Positions 17,556 to 26,683 of a DNA stretch of 64,000 nt are shown here, in pieces. Both the position numbers and the translations under genes were made by a program. Each line of letters begins with the position of its first letter. The first letter of the stretch is position 1. The notes below the pieces were generated by a model. It saw nothing but the letters and a program-made list of their open reading frames with translations. It was not told where the DNA came from and ran no database searches. This DNA is from Streptomyces ortus (GTDB taxonomy: Bacteria > Actinomycetota > Actinomycetes > Streptomycetales > Streptomycetaceae): contig NZ_JAIFZO010000002.1 in the NCBI RefSeq assembly GCF_026341275.1, positions 136,361 to 200,360 of the forward strand, read 5' to 3'.

Positions 17556-17981
17556 ATGAGTGATCTTCGGATACGGGCCGCCGTGCCCGCCGACCTCGAC
17601 GCCGTCCTCGCCTTCTGGCGGACCGCCGCCGAGGGCACCAGCATCAGCGACGACCGGGACGGCGTGGAGCGGCTGGTGGGCCGCGACCCCGAGGCGCTGA
17701 TCCTCGCCGAGCGGGACGGAGAGCTGGTGGGCACGGTCATCGCCGGTTTCGACGGCTGGCGCTGCCATCTGTACCGGCTCGCGGTGGCCCCGGCCCGGCG
17801 CCGCCAGGGCATCGGCGCGGCGCTCCTGGCCGCGGCCGAGGAACGCTTCGTAGGGTTCGGCGGGCGCCGGGGGGACGCGATGGTGCTGGCACGCAACGAA
17901 ACCGCGCACCATGCCTGGCGCGCCGCTGGGTATGCGCCGGAAGAGCACTGGCGGCGTTGGGTCAAGCCGCTGGCCGAGTGA
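17556..17981 (+). CDS. GNAT family N-acetyltransferase
   Basis: A 141-residue single-domain acetyltransferase. The acetyl-CoA motif A is LYRLAVAPARRRQGIGAALLAAAEE (R/Q-x-x-G-x-G/A), and the C-terminal NETAHHAWRAAGYAPEEHWRRWVK is typical of aminoglycoside/RimI-like GNATs. It stands alone 87 bp after the exporter operon. The acceptor is unknown. Confidence 0.88.
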   Translation: MSDLRIRAAVPADLDAVLAFWRTAAEGTSISDDRDGVERLVGRDPEALILAERDGELVGTVIAGFDGWRCHLYRLAVAPARRRQGIGAALLAAAEERFVGFGGRRGDAMVLARNETAHHAWRAAGYAPEEHWRRWVKPLAE

Positions 17982-18112
17982 CACCTCCCCCACGAAAGGT
18001 GTGAGCGTCCGCCCATGCGCGAGTCCCCCGACATCCGGCGCCCCGGCGTCCCACCGCGTCGACATCGCGCGCTTCCCCGGCACCTGTCCGATCATGGGAC
18101 GGAGGTGACCCG

Positions 18113-19558
18113 ATGACAGAAGTACTCCTCCTGGCCGTGGCCGTCCTGCTCTCGCTGGCCTGCGGTGCCTTCGTCGCGGCCGAGTTCTCGCTGACCACGG
18201 TCGAACGCAGTCAGCTGGAACGGGCCGTCGAGCGCGGCGAGGTGGGCGCGGCGGGCGCCCTGAGGGCCGTCAAGAACCTCACCTTCCAGCTCTCCGGCGC
18301 CCAGCTCGGCATCACCGTCACCAACCTGGTCGTCGGCATGCTCGCCGAGTCGTCCGTGGCGAAGCTGATCGCCGGGCCCCTCGAAGCGGCCGGGGTGCCG
18401 GATTCGGCGGCCCCGTCGGTCGCTCTGGTGATCGGTACGGCCCTGTCGACGGTCTTCCTGATGGTGGTCGGCGAGCTGGTGCCCAAGAACTGGGCGATCT
18501 CCTCGCCGCTCGCCGTGGCCAAACGGGTGGCGACGCCGCAGCGCTGGTTCAGCGCGGTGTTCCGGCCGTTCATCTCCCATCTCAACAACACCGCCAACCG
18601 GGTCGTACGCCGCTTCGGCATAGAGCCCGCCGAGGAGCTGGCCTCCGCGCGCGGACCGCAGGAACTGGTCGCCCTGGCCCGGCACTCCGCGAAACTGGGC
18701 GCCCTGGAGGCGGACACCGCCGAACTCTTCGTGCGTACGCTGAACCTCGCCGACCTCACCGCGGAGAACGTCATGACCCCGCGGGTCCAGGTCGTCTCCC
18801 TGGACGTCCAGGCGACCTGCGAGGACGTGGCGAACGCGACCCGGGCGACCGGCCTCTCCCGCTTCCCCGTCCACCGCGGCAACCTCGACTCGGTCGTCGG
18901 GGTCGCGCACATCAAGGACGTCATCCGCGTGCCCGCCGACCGCAGGGCCCGTACGGCCGTCTCGCAGGTGATGCGCGAGCCCCTGCTCGTACCGGAGACA
19001 CTGACCGTCGAACGGCTCCTCGACAGGCTGTCCGGCAAGCGCACGATGGCCGTCGTCATCGACGAGTACGGCGGCACCGCGGGGGTCGCCACCCTGGAGG
19101 ACATCGTCGAGGAGGTCGTCGGCGAGGTGCGCGACGAGCACGACCCGCACGAGACGCCCGACCTGGCCCCGGCCGGCACGGACGACGAGGGCCGCACGCT
19201 CTACTCGGCCGACGGGTCCGTCCGCACCGACCGGCTGGCCCGCGTCGGACTGCGCGCGCCCGACGGACCGTACGAGACGCTCGCGGGCCTCCTGGCGACG
19301 GAGCTGGGGCGCATCCCCGTCGAAGGGGACACGGCCGAGGTCGCCGGCTGGCGGCTCGACGTGGTGGACGCGACGGGACGGCGGGCCGCGCGGGTCCTGA
19401 TGCACGCGCCGGGCGGCGGGGACACCCTCGCCGAGGGAACCGGATCCCGGAGATCCGGACCGGGAGAGGCCGGACCGGGAGAGGCCGGAGCGGAAGAGGC
19501 CGGAGCGGAAGAGGCCGGAGCGGAAGAGGCCGGAGCGGAAGGAGGGCGGGGGCGATGA
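18113..19558 (+). CDS. CNNM/CorC-type membrane protein (DUF21-CBS), first of a pair
   Basis: A 481-residue protein: an N-terminal DUF21 domain with three to four membrane segments (residues 1-190, with FVAAEFSLTTVERSQLE and GITVTNLVVGMLAE), two CBS domains (residues 200-330, MTPRVQVVSL and MAVVIDEYGGTAGVATLEDIVEE), and a CorC/HlyC transporter-associated domain. Relatives export Mg2+ or Co2+, so the old hemolysin name is misleading. The C-terminus ends in five EAGAE-like repeats. ATGA overlap couples it to the paralogue that follows. Confidence 0.9.
   Translation: MTEVLLLAVAVLLSLACGAFVAAEFSLTTVERSQLERAVERGEVGAAGALRAVKNLTFQLSGAQLGITVTNLVVGMLAESSVAKLIAGPLEAAGVPDSAAPSVALVIGTALSTVFLMVVGELVPKNWAISSPLAVAKRVATPQRWFSAVFRPFISHLNNTANRVVRRFGIEPAEELASARGPQELVALARHSAKLGALEADTAELFVRTLNLADLTAENVMTPRVQVVSLDVQATCEDVANATRATGLSRFPVHRGNLDSVVGVAHIKDVIRVPADRRARTAVSQVMREPLLVPETLTVERLLDRLSGKRTMAVVIDEYGGTAGVATLEDIVEEVVGEVRDEHDPHETPDLAPAGTDDEGRTLYSADGSVRTDRLARVGLRAPDGPYETLAGLLATELGRIPVEGDTAEVAGWRLDVVDATGRRAARVLMHAPGGGDTLAEGTGSRRSGPGEAGPGEAGAEEAGAEEAGAEEAGAEGGRGR
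19466..19540 (+). repeat. 15-bp tandem repeat, five units
   Basis: The unit GAGGCCGGAGCGGAA occurs in perfect register, the first copy diverged. It lies in frame at the end of the first CNNM-type gene, encoding EAGAE, immediately before the stop and the ATGA junction with the next gene. Confidence 0.93.
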
Positions 19559-20568
19559 CAGCCGTACAACTGCTGATCGGTCTGGCGACCCTGGTCGTGA
19601 ACGCCTTCTTCGTGGCGGCCGAGTTCGCGCTGATCTCCGTACGCCGCAGCCAGATCGAGCCGTATGCGGAGGCCGGGGACCGGCGGGCGCGCGGGGTGAT
19701 CTGGGGTCTTGAGCACGTGTCCGCGCTGATGGCCGCCGCGCAGCTCGGCATCACGCTGTGCACGCTGGTGCTGGGTGTGGTCGCCGAGCCCGCCATCGCG
19801 CACCTGCTGGAGCCGGCCTTCCACGCGATGGGTCTGTCGACCGGCACGGGGCACGCGATCTCGTTCGTGATCGCGCTCACCGCGGCCACGTATCTGCACA
19901 TGCTGCTCGGCGAGATGGTGCCGAAGAACATCGCGCTGGCCGAACCGGTGCGGACGGCCCTGCTGCTCGGGCCGCCGCTGGTCGCCCTGTCACGGGCGCT
20001 GCGGCCGGTGATCTTCACGGTGAACGCGTTCGCCAACTGGCTGCTGAAGCTGTTGCGCGTCGAGATCCGGGACGAGGTGTCCGCGACCTTCTCCGACACG
20101 GAGCTGGCCCGCCTGGTGAAGGACTCCAGTGAGGCGGGGCTCATCGACGACCGCGCCCAGGAGCGGCTGCACGACGCCCTGGAACTGGGGCGGCGGCCGG
20201 TGCGGGACGTGGCGCTGCCGCGGGAAAACGTCGTCTACGCGCGCGTGGGCGTCACCCCCGAGCAGTTGGAGGCGCTGTCGGCGGAGTCCGGGTTCTCCCG
20301 CTTCCCCGTCGTGGACGACGGACTGCGCATCGTCGGCTACCTGCACGTGAAGGACGCCCTGGACGCGATGCCGCGCGATCTGCCGTTCCCGGTGCGGGAC
20401 ATGCGGCCCATCGCCCGGGTGAGGGAGAGCACGCCGCTCGACGACGTGCTGACCGCGATGCGGCGCAGCCGTACGCATCTGGCGGCGGTGCTCGGCGCGG
20501 ACGGGCGGCTGGCCGGGATGGTGACGATGGAGGACGTGCTGAGGGAGCTGTTCGGCCAGTCGGCGTGA
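19555..20568 (+). CDS. CNNM/CorC-type membrane protein (DUF21-CBS), second of a pair
   Basis: A 337-residue paralogue of the preceding gene. DUF21 (FFVAAEFALISVRRSQIE, MVPKNIALAEPVR) is followed by two CBS domains (VALPRENVVYARVG; HLAAVLGADGRLAGMVTMEDVLRELFG). It lacks the C-terminal CorC/HlyC domain. Its start overlaps the previous stop by 4 bp. Adjacent long/short pairs of this family are common in actinobacteria and probably form a heteromeric divalent-cation transporter; that role is inferred from family knowledge. Confidence 0.9.
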   Translation: MTAVQLLIGLATLVVNAFFVAAEFALISVRRSQIEPYAEAGDRRARGVIWGLEHVSALMAAAQLGITLCTLVLGVVAEPAIAHLLEPAFHAMGLSTGTGHAISFVIALTAATYLHMLLGEMVPKNIALAEPVRTALLLGPPLVALSRALRPVIFTVNAFANWLLKLLRVEIRDEVSATFSDTELARLVKDSSEAGLIDDRAQERLHDALELGRRPVRDVALPRENVVYARVGVTPEQLEALSAESGFSRFPVVDDGLRIVGYLHVKDALDAMPRDLPFPVRDMRPIARVRESTPLDDVLTAMRRSRTHLAAVLGADGRLAGMVTMEDVLRELFGQSA

Positions 20569-20638
20569 AGGGGGCGCCGCCGGGGGCGGGCGCGCGGCAG
20601 ACCGGTGGGTATGTGCACGCGCTATCATCTCTTCCGCC

Positions 20639-21454
20639 ATGCAGACGAATGCCACTTTCACCAGCCTTGTCGCGGTCGGCGACTCCTTCACCGAGGGCAT
20701 GTCGGACCGCCTTCCCGACGGTACGTACCGGGGCTGGGCGGATCTCCTCGCGGCCCGGATGGCCGCGCAGACGCCCGGCTTCCGCTACGCCAACCTCGCG
20801 GTGCGCGGCAAGCTCATCGGACAGATCGTGGCCGAGCAGGTGGACCTCGCGGTGGCGATGCAGCCCGACGTGATCACGCTGGTCGGCGGCCTCAACGACA
20901 CCCTGCGGCCCAAGGTCGACATGGTGCGTGTCCGCGGGCTCCTGGAGGAGGCCGTGGAGCGTCTCGCACCGGCCTGCAAGCAGCTCGTCCTGATGCGCAG
21001 CCCCGGCCGCCAGGGCCCGGTCATGGAGCGGTTCCGCCCCCGGATGGAGGAGCTGTTCGCCTGCATCGACGAGCTCGCGTCCCGCCACGGGGCGCTCGTG
21101 GTCGACCTCTACGGAGCGCGCTCCCTGGGCGACCCGCGGATGTGGGACGTGGACCGGCTGCATCTGACGGGCGAGGGGCACCGCCGGGTCGCCGAAGCGG
21201 TGTGGCAGGCGCTCGGGCACGCGGCGGAGGACGCCGAGTGGGGCACCCCGATGCCGCCCTCGGCCCCGCCCGGGTGGGTCGCCCGCAGGACCGCCGACGC
21301 GCGCTTCGCCCGCCAGTACCTGCTGCCGTGGATCGGCCGCAGGCTGACCGGCCGCTCGTCGGGCGACGGCCGCGCCCCCAAACGCCCGGAACTGCTGCCG
21401 TACGAGGAGTACAAGGGGTCGGTGGAACAGGTCCGTGGACGACCGGAGCACTAA
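20639..21454 (+). CDS. SGNH/GDSL-family hydrolase
   Basis: A 271-residue esterase/lipase-like protein without a signal peptide. Block I is AVGDSFTEG with the nucleophilic Ser, block III is GGLNDTLRPK (G-x-N-D), and block V is DRLHLTGEGHRRVAE (D-x-x-H). A TATCAT hexamer at 20623-20628 is placed about 10 bp before the ATG, so the transcript may be nearly leaderless. The C-terminal 50 residues are basic and of unknown role. Confidence 0.9.
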   Translation: MQTNATFTSLVAVGDSFTEGMSDRLPDGTYRGWADLLAARMAAQTPGFRYANLAVRGKLIGQIVAEQVDLAVAMQPDVITLVGGLNDTLRPKVDMVRVRGLLEEAVERLAPACKQLVLMRSPGRQGPVMERFRPRMEELFACIDELASRHGALVVDLYGARSLGDPRMWDVDRLHLTGEGHRRVAEAVWQALGHAAEDAEWGTPMPPSAPPGWVARRTADARFARQYLLPWIGRRLTGRSSGDGRAPKRPELLPYEEYKGSVEQVRGRPEH

Positions 21455-21469
21455 CACTCGTTTCAGGTT
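21452..21469 (+). promoter_or_regulatory. TAAC-N7-TCAGGTT motif upstream of MMPL
   Basis: This is copy A of a motif found three times in the window. It lies in a 64-bp stretch (about 21451-21514) that aligns without gaps, at roughly 80% identity, to 26559-26622 upstream of the amidohydrolase. The motif is 60 bp before the MMPL start codon and a TACGAA hexamer that could be a -10 follows 7 bp later. It probably binds the two-component response regulator encoded at 25718-26401. Confidence 0.65.
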
Positions 21470-21528
21470 CGCCCGATACGAAGGAGGCATCCAGATGATC
21501 GATGCAACTCGTATGTAGGAGGCCAGTG

Positions 21529-23679
21529 ATGGCAGTCGACGCAGCGCCGTCCGGGGAAACGCCGGCCGGTCGGTTGGCAGGCCGGTGGGTGCCCTGGTTG
21601 GTGATCGGCTTGTGGCTGGTGCTGGCGGCGTGCATGGTGCCGCTGAGCGGAAAGCTGAGCTCGGTCACCACCGACAGCGCGGTGGACACCTTGCCGGCCG
21701 GCGCCGAGTCCACCAAGGTGGCGGCGCTGGACGACAGTCTCCCCGGAGGTGAGGACAGCACGTTCGTCTTCGTGTACCACCGGGCCGACGGCTTGACCGC
21801 CGCCGACCGCGCGGCGGTCGAGCGCCACCACGACACCCTTGCCGAGCAGTACCCGCCGAAGACGGTGGCGGAGGCCGACGAGGACGACGAGGGCTCACCG
21901 ACGAGCCTCTCCTCCGACCGCGAGGCGATGACGTTCACCCTCGACGTGAGCACGTCCTACGGACCACCGGAGGACATCGTCGGCCCGTTGCGTGACGCCG
22001 CGAAGGACCGCCCCTCCGGCCTGGAACTCGACGTGACCGGACCGGGCGCGATCGACGGCGACATGGATGCCGTCTTCGACGGCATCGACGTGCAGGTCCT
22101 CCTCACCACCATCGTCGTCGTCACGCTCCTGCTCATCCTCACCTACCGCAGCCCGGTGCTGTGGATCATCCCGCTGACGGCCGTCGGCGCGGCGGCACTG
22201 ACCTCGATGGGGACCGTCTACCTGCTCGTCAAGGGCTTCGGCATCGTCGTCAACGACCAGAACTCGGCGCTGCTGACGATCCTGGTGTTCGGCGTCGGCA
22301 CGGACTACGCACTGTTGCTCATCGCCCGATACCGGGAGGCACTGCACCACCATGAGAACGTCCGGGTCGCGATGGTCCACGCGCTGCGCGGCGCGGCGCC
22401 GGCCATCGTCGCGTCCGCGGCCACCGTGGTCGCCGGCCTGCTCTGCCTGCTCGTCGCGGACCTGAACAGCACCAGCGGGCTGGGCCCGATCGGTGCGGCC
22501 GGCATCCTGTGCGCGTTGGTGGCCATGCTGACGCTGTTCCCGGCGGTGCTCGTGGTGCTCGGCAGGCGGATCTTCTGGCCGGCCGTCCCGCGGTTCAGCA
22601 CGGCCGTGGAGGAGAAGCCGGGGCTGTGGGGACGGCTCGGCACCGCCATCAGCCGCCGCCGGTGGGTGGCGACGCTCGGCTCGCTCGGAGTCCTCGGCGT
22701 GCTCGCCCTCGGACTGGCGGGCAACACCGGCGCTCTGCGGGAACAGGACCAGTTCCTGTCCGCGCCGGAGTCGGTCGCCGGCTTCACCGTTCTGCGCCAG
22801 CACTTCCCGGAGCTCGGCGGCCAGCCGCTGACGGTCTTCGCGCGTCCGGCGCACCAGGAGAAGGTGCTCGACGTCATCAAGGACACCCGAGGTGTGGCCC
22901 AGGCCGTCCCGGAGGAGACCGTCGGCGGCTGGGCCAACATCTCCGTGTTCCCGAAGGACGCGCCGGACACCGCCGCGGAGTACGACACGATCAAGCGGGT
23001 GCGTACCGCCGTGCACACGGTGAGCGGGGCGGAGGCGATCGTCGGCGGGCCGAGCGCGGAGAACCTCGACACCGAGGTGACCACCAGGCGCGACGAGAAG
23101 CTGGTGATCCCGCTGGTGCTCGTCGTCGTCCTGATCATCCTCGGGCTGCTGCTGCGCGCGATCCTGGCCCCGCTGGTCCTGATGGCCACCGTGATCGTCT
23201 CCTTCGCCGCGGCCTTCGGCGGCAGCGTGTTCGTCTTCGACACGATCCTCGGCTTCAAGGGAATCGACTATTCGGTGCCGCTGCTGGCATTCCTGTTCCT
23301 GGTGGCACTCGGCGTCGACTACAACATCTTCCTGACCAGCCGGGCCCGGGAGGAGACCGAGCGTCTCGGCACCGGAGAGGGCATGCTCAAAGCCCTCTCC
23401 GCCACCGGTGGCGTCATCACCTCGGCGGGCCTGGTCCTGGCGGCCACGTTCGCGGTCCTCGCCACACTTCCGCTGGTGATGCTGGTCGAGGTCGGCTTCC
23501 TGGTCGCCTTCGGCGTGCTGCTCGACGCCCTGCTGGTGCGGTCGGTCCTGGTGCCCGCCCTCACCCTGCTGATCGGCCGGCGGATCTGGTGGCCGAGCCG
23601 GCTGTCCCGTCCGGCGGCGGAGCTGCCGGACGCTCAACAGTCGCTCGCCGACGAGGAGGAGCCCGCGCTGCAACGGTGA
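21529..23679 (+). CDS. MMPL-family (RND superfamily) transporter
   Basis: A 716-residue membrane protein with two repeats, each with one leading transmembrane helix, a large external loop and a five-helix bundle. Characteristic stretches are FGVGTDYALLLIARYREAL in repeat 1 and VALGVDYNIFLTSRARE in repeat 2, the proton-relay regions of MMPL proteins. The ATG at 21529 has a perfect AGGAGG 6 bp upstream and is preferred to 21502. It ends just before a strong terminator. Actinobacterial relatives export lipids or drugs. The shared operator suggests control by the adjacent two-component system. Confidence 0.93.
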   Translation: MAVDAAPSGETPAGRLAGRWVPWLVIGLWLVLAACMVPLSGKLSSVTTDSAVDTLPAGAESTKVAALDDSLPGGEDSTFVFVYHRADGLTAADRAAVERHHDTLAEQYPPKTVAEADEDDEGSPTSLSSDREAMTFTLDVSTSYGPPEDIVGPLRDAAKDRPSGLELDVTGPGAIDGDMDAVFDGIDVQVLLTTIVVVTLLLILTYRSPVLWIIPLTAVGAAALTSMGTVYLLVKGFGIVVNDQNSALLTILVFGVGTDYALLLIARYREALHHHENVRVAMVHALRGAAPAIVASAATVVAGLLCLLVADLNSTSGLGPIGAAGILCALVAMLTLFPAVLVVLGRRIFWPAVPRFSTAVEEKPGLWGRLGTAISRRRWVATLGSLGVLGVLALGLAGNTGALREQDQFLSAPESVAGFTVLRQHFPELGGQPLTVFARPAHQEKVLDVIKDTRGVAQAVPEETVGGWANISVFPKDAPDTAAEYDTIKRVRTAVHTVSGAEAIVGGPSAENLDTEVTTRRDEKLVIPLVLVVVLIILGLLLRAILAPLVLMATVIVSFAAAFGGSVFVFDTILGFKGIDYSVPLLAFLFLVALGVDYNIFLTSRAREETERLGTGEGMLKALSATGGVITSAGLVLAATFAVLATLPLVMLVEVGFLVAFGVLLDALLVRSVLVPALTLLIGRRIWWPSRLSRPAAELPDAQQSLADEEEPALQR

Positions 23680-23698
23680 GCGCGGCGGCACGGACGAG

Positions 23699-23735
23699 AT
23701 CCGGGACGGGGCCCCAGCCCCGTCCCGGATTTTTC
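23699..23735 (+). terminator. Rho-independent terminator after MMPL
   Basis: A perfect 14-bp stem (23699-23712 pairing with 23717-23730) with a 4-base loop is followed by TTTTCC, only 20 bp after the MMPL stop. Confidence 0.9.
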
Positions 23736-23795
23736 CATGGGCCCGACCGGTCGCCCGACCCATCGCCCGACCAGTCGCCCGTGCGGTAGGGCCGC

Positions 23796-24040
23796 TCAGT
23801 TCAGTGGGTCACGCAGGAGCCTCACGTTCTTCAGCAGCCGGCTCGATCCGCTGCGCGCGGCAGCCGTGGTGACCTCGGGTATCGCACCCTTGGCCGCGCT
23901 GTGCGAGGCGCAGTCGACGCCGAGGGCGAGCAGCGCTCCGGTGCTCCGGACCACCGGGTCGCGTGGCAGGCGGGGAAGGGTGGTTCCGAGCACGGCCCAG
24001 ACGGCGGCGATGCGCCGGTCAGGACTCCAGGCGCAGCCGG
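23796..24040 (-). pseudogene. Unidentified coding fragment (C-terminal end of a lost gene)
   Basis: About 80 codons ending in TGA at 23796 have strict G/C third positions and read naturally: SPDRRIAAVWAVLGTTLP, then RLPRDPVVRSTGALLALGV, ending RLLKNVRLLRDPLN. The reading runs into the 44-bp palindrome at 24051, beyond which (to 24188) codon use turns irregular and no domain is seen. I do not recognise the family. It may be the 3' end of a gene whose 5' part was lost when the palindromic sequence arose, or a short functional ORF starting at 24188. Confidence 0.35.
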
Positions 24041-24050
24041 TCGCCGTCGG

Positions 24051-24094
24051 CAGGGGTTGGCCGTGTCCCCGGCCGGGGACACGGCCAACCCCTG
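24051..24094. repeat. 44-bp perfect palindrome
   Basis: Positions 24051-24072 (starting CAGGGGTTGGCCGTGTCCCC) are the exact reverse complement of 24073-24094, with no spacer. A 22-bp loopless stem could form a cruciform or a very stable RNA hairpin. It lies 170 bp downstream of the sensor kinase stop and could end that operon, although no T-run follows on either side. The rest of 23736-24260 holds only the coding fragment described separately. Confidence 0.95.
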
Positions 24095-24260
24095 AGGTCT
24101 CCAGTGCGGCACTGCGCCCGGCCGGAGAATCCTGCACGGCCGAGGTACGTAAGTAGGCGTAGCTCCGCATGAGTTGGGGCACGTGCATACGTCAAAGGCG
24201 TTGGGGCCGCCGCCCCCTTGCCCCACGCCGCCACGCCGGGGCGGGGCGGGACGGGGCGGG

Positions 24261-25721
24261 TCAGCGCACCGCGGTGTCATCCCCGGCGGTGAGCCGCGCG
24301 ATCGGGGCGGGCGGAGCGGGCGGGTCCGCGGCGGGAAGGGCGATCCGAAGCAGCGCGCCACCGCGTGCGGAGCGGGCGACGGCGGCCCGGCCGCCGTGTG
24401 CGTCGACGACCCGCTGCACGATCGACAGCCCCAGACCTGATCCCGGCAACGCCCGGGCACTGTCGGCACGGTAGAACCGGTCGAACACCCGCGGTACGTC
24501 GGCGGCGTCGATGCCCGGCCCGGCGTCGTCGACCTCGACCACCGCCGACGCGCCCTCGGCACGGAGCCGGACCTGGACCGGCTGGTCCGCGGGGGACCAC
24601 TTGCCGGCGTTGTCGATGAGGTTGAGCACCGCCCGCTGGAGCGCGGCGGGACGCCCGCTCACCCACACGGAGGTCACGTCGAGCGCGACCTCGATGTCGG
24701 GCACGCGGGAACGCGCCCGGGCCGCGGCGGCCACCACGATGTCGGCGAGGTCGAGCACCTCGGTGCTCTCGTCGCTGATGTCACCGCGCGCCAGGTCCGT
24801 CAGCTCGGCGGCAAGGCTGCTCAACTCGGTCACCTGGGCGCCGAGATCGTCGAGCAGCCGGGTCCGGCTCTCCGCCGGCAGTGCGCTGTCCAGGGTGCCG
24901 CGCCGATCGAGCCGGATCAGCAGCTCGACGTTGAGGCGCAGACTGGTGAGCGGCGTCTTGAGCTCGTGGGCGGCGTCCTCGGCGAGCAGCCGCTGGGCCC
25001 GCCGGGAGTCCCGGAGCGCGGCGAGCATGTCGTTGATCGACTGGATCAGCCGCCGGATCTCCCCACCGCCCTCGTCCGGGATGTCGGCGTCGAGATCCCG
25101 GGTGTGCGCGACACGTACCGCGGCGGCGGTCAGCCGGTCGATCGGTGCCAGCCCGGCCCGCGCCACGGTCCGCCCGACAAGGGCGCCGCCGACCACGCAG
25201 AGCAGTCCGATCAGCAGCATGCCGAACCCGAACTGGTTGATCGGGCTGTCGTCGACGACGTGGGCCACCTGGACCGCGCCGTCGCCCGCCCGCAGCGTGT
25301 AGATGACGTAGCCGTCCTCGTCGCTGTCGTTCGACTCCATCAGGTCGTCCGACGCGCCCTGCGCCACACGCGCGGCGTCCTCGCTGACCGGCGGCAGTGC
25401 GGGTTGGCCGGCCGGCGTCCGGATCGAGCCGTCGGGCAGGATGACCCGCACCAGCCGACCGGATCCGGGATACGGCGGTAGCCGGACCTGCGCCGGACCG
25501 GCGCGCTCCGCGTCCGTCGCCAGGACACGGGAGTCGGCGCGCAGCTGACTCTCGACGGTGTCCTTCAGCTCCCAGTCAAGTAGCTCGCTGGCCACCTGGA
25601 AGGCCACGAACACGCTGACCGCGATGGCCGTCGCCGCGATCACCGTCAGCCTGGCCCGCAGGGACCGCCGGCGCCACCACCGGGTCAGCCGGCGCGGTTC
25701 CCGGCCGGCGTGCCCGCTCAC
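24261..25721 (-). CDS. Sensor histidine kinase (EnvZ/BaeS class)
   Basis: A 486-residue membrane kinase. One transmembrane helix (residues 25-47), an extracellular sensor of about 110 residues, a second helix near 155-180, HAMP, a HisKA domain with [23 protein letters not shown], and a HATPase domain with [18 protein letters not shown] and [18 protein letters not shown] are seen. The GTG start overlaps the response regulator stop (GTGA), so the two are translationally coupled. The regulator gene is promoter-proximal. Confidence 0.93.
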   Translation of the reverse strand: MSGHAGREPRRLTRWWRRRSLRARLTVIAATAIAVSVFVAFQVASELLDWELKDTVESQLRADSRVLATDAERAGPAQVRLPPYPGSGRLVRVILPDGSIRTPAGQPALPPVSEDAARVAQGASDDLMESNDSDEDGYVIYTLRAGDGAVQVAHVVDDSPINQFGFGMLLIGLLCVVGGALVGRTVARAGLAPIDRLTAAAVRVAHTRDLDADIPDEGGGEIRRLIQSINDMLAALRDSRRAQRLLAEDAAHELKTPLTSLRLNVELLIRLDRRGTLDSALPAESRTRLLDDLGAQVTELSSLAAELTDLARGDISDESTEVLDLADIVVAAAARARSRVPDIEVALDVTSVWVSGRPAALQRAVLNLIDNAGKWSPADQPVQVRLRAEGASAVVEVDDAGPGIDAADVPRVFDRFYRADSARALPGSGLGLSIVQRVVDAHGGRAAVARSARGGALLRIALPAADPPAPPAPIARLTAGDDTAVR

Positions 25722-26401
25722 GGAGGAGTCTCCCGCAACGTGTATCCCAGGCCGCGCAGCGTGTAGATCAATCGCGGCTCACCCTCGGCCTCCATCTTGC
25801 GGCGCAGATAACTCACGTATACCTGGAGGTTGTTGGCGGTGGAGCTCATGCCGAAGCCCCAGATCGCCTCGAACAGCGTGTCGCGGGTCACGACCCGGGT
25901 CGCGTTGCTCACGAGGACCTGAAGGAGGGAGAACTCGGTCCGGGTCAAGCGCAGTGGCCGGGCGCCCCGCCACGCCTCGAACCTGTCGGGATCGAGCCGG
26001 ACGTCGGCGAACGACAGGATCTGTGACTCCTCGTCGGTCGGCGTGCGTCGCCGCAGCAGGGCCCGCACCCGGGCCAGTAACTCCTCGGTGGCGAACGGCT
26101 TGGGCAGGTAGTCGTCGGCGCCCGCGTCCAGCCCCGCGACCCGGTCGGAGACCTGGTCGCGGGCGGTCAGCATCAGCACCGGCAGATCCTGGCCCGCGGC
26201 CCGCAACCGCCGGCAGGTCTCCAACCCGCCGAGGCGGGGCATCATCACGTCGAGGAGCAGCAGGTCCGGCGCGTCGCCACCCACCCCGTCGAGTACGGCG
26301 AAACCGTTGGCGACGGTGCTGGTGTCGTACCCCTCGACCTGGAGCACCCGCTCCAGTGACTCACGGATGGCCGCTTCGTCATCCGCGATCATGATCCGCA
26401 C
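25718..26401 (-). CDS. OmpR/PhoB-family response regulator
   Basis: A 227-residue regulator. The receiver has the acidic pair DDE near the N-terminus, phospho-Asp in [12 protein letters not shown], Thr in MLTARD and Lys in PKPF. The winged-helix output domain has [14 protein letters not shown] and [18 protein letters not shown] chose GTG 26401 ([10 protein letters not shown] when initiated), with GGAGG about 12 bp upstream; the ATG at 26392 is an alternative. It is divergent from the amidohydrolase, and one copy of the TAAY-N7-TCAGGTT motif lies 50 bp upstream of its start, consistent with autoregulation. Confidence 0.93.
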   Translation of the reverse strand: MRIMIADDEAAIRESLERVLQVEGYDTSTVANGFAVLDGVGGDAPDLLLLDVMMPRLGGLETCRRLRAAGQDLPVLMLTARDQVSDRVAGLDAGADDYLPKPFATEELLARVRALLRRRTPTDEESQILSFADVRLDPDRFEAWRGARPLRLTRTEFSLLQVLVSNATRVVTRDTLFEAIWGFGMSSTANNLQVYVSYLRRKMEAEGEPRLIYTLRGLGYTLRETPP

Positions 26402-26450
26402 GCCGGCCCGCCCCCTCCAGTCGATGCTTTTCCGCTCATTGTCCCCGATC

Positions 26451-26468
26451 AACCTGAGGCCAGGATTA
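26451..26468 (-). promoter_or_regulatory. TAAT-N7-TCAGGTT motif upstream of the response regulator
   Basis: This is copy C, read on the minus strand from 26468 to 26451, 50 bp before the regulator start. It keeps the TAA half, the 7-bp spacing and TCAGGTT, but the sequence around it differs from copies A and B, which argues for a protein-binding site and not a duplicated segment. Confidence 0.6.
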
Positions 26469-26559
26469 GAGCGTCGCCGCTGTGGTGCCCGCGCGGGCCG
26501 GGTGGACGTCGGACGCCTTGCTGGGCACCTGGTTCGGCCGACCGGCCTGATCATCGCAT

Positions 26560-26577
26560 TAACAGTCGTCTCAGGTT
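26560..26577 (+). promoter_or_regulatory. TAAC-N7-TCAGGTT motif upstream of the amidohydrolase
   Basis: This is copy B, 107 bp before the GTG start. It is embedded in the 64-bp block shared with the MMPL promoter, including a GGCATCC-(A/G)-GATGA segment downstream and a TAGGAA hexamer placed like TACGAA in copy A. The 282-bp divergent gap holds this site and copy C and no gene. Confidence 0.65.
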
Positions 26578-26683
26578 CGCTCGCTAGGAAGTAGGCATCC
26601 GGATGAGCGAGGTAACCCGTCGTGTCTTGCAGACGGATGCCGCTCCGATAGCGCACCACACAAACACCTGAGGGGAAACCGAC

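Noticed and set aside
19466..19540. 15-bp repeats at the end of the first CNNM-type gene considered a separate mobile element
   Set aside because: The repeats are in frame, coding, and directly followed by the gene's own stop and coupled next start. Simple slippage expansion explains them.
24019..24234. Segment THAELRLLTYL read as part of a LuxR-type DNA-binding domain
   Set aside because: Only about ten residues resemble the motif. The recognition helix is missing and codon use is not Streptomyces-like.
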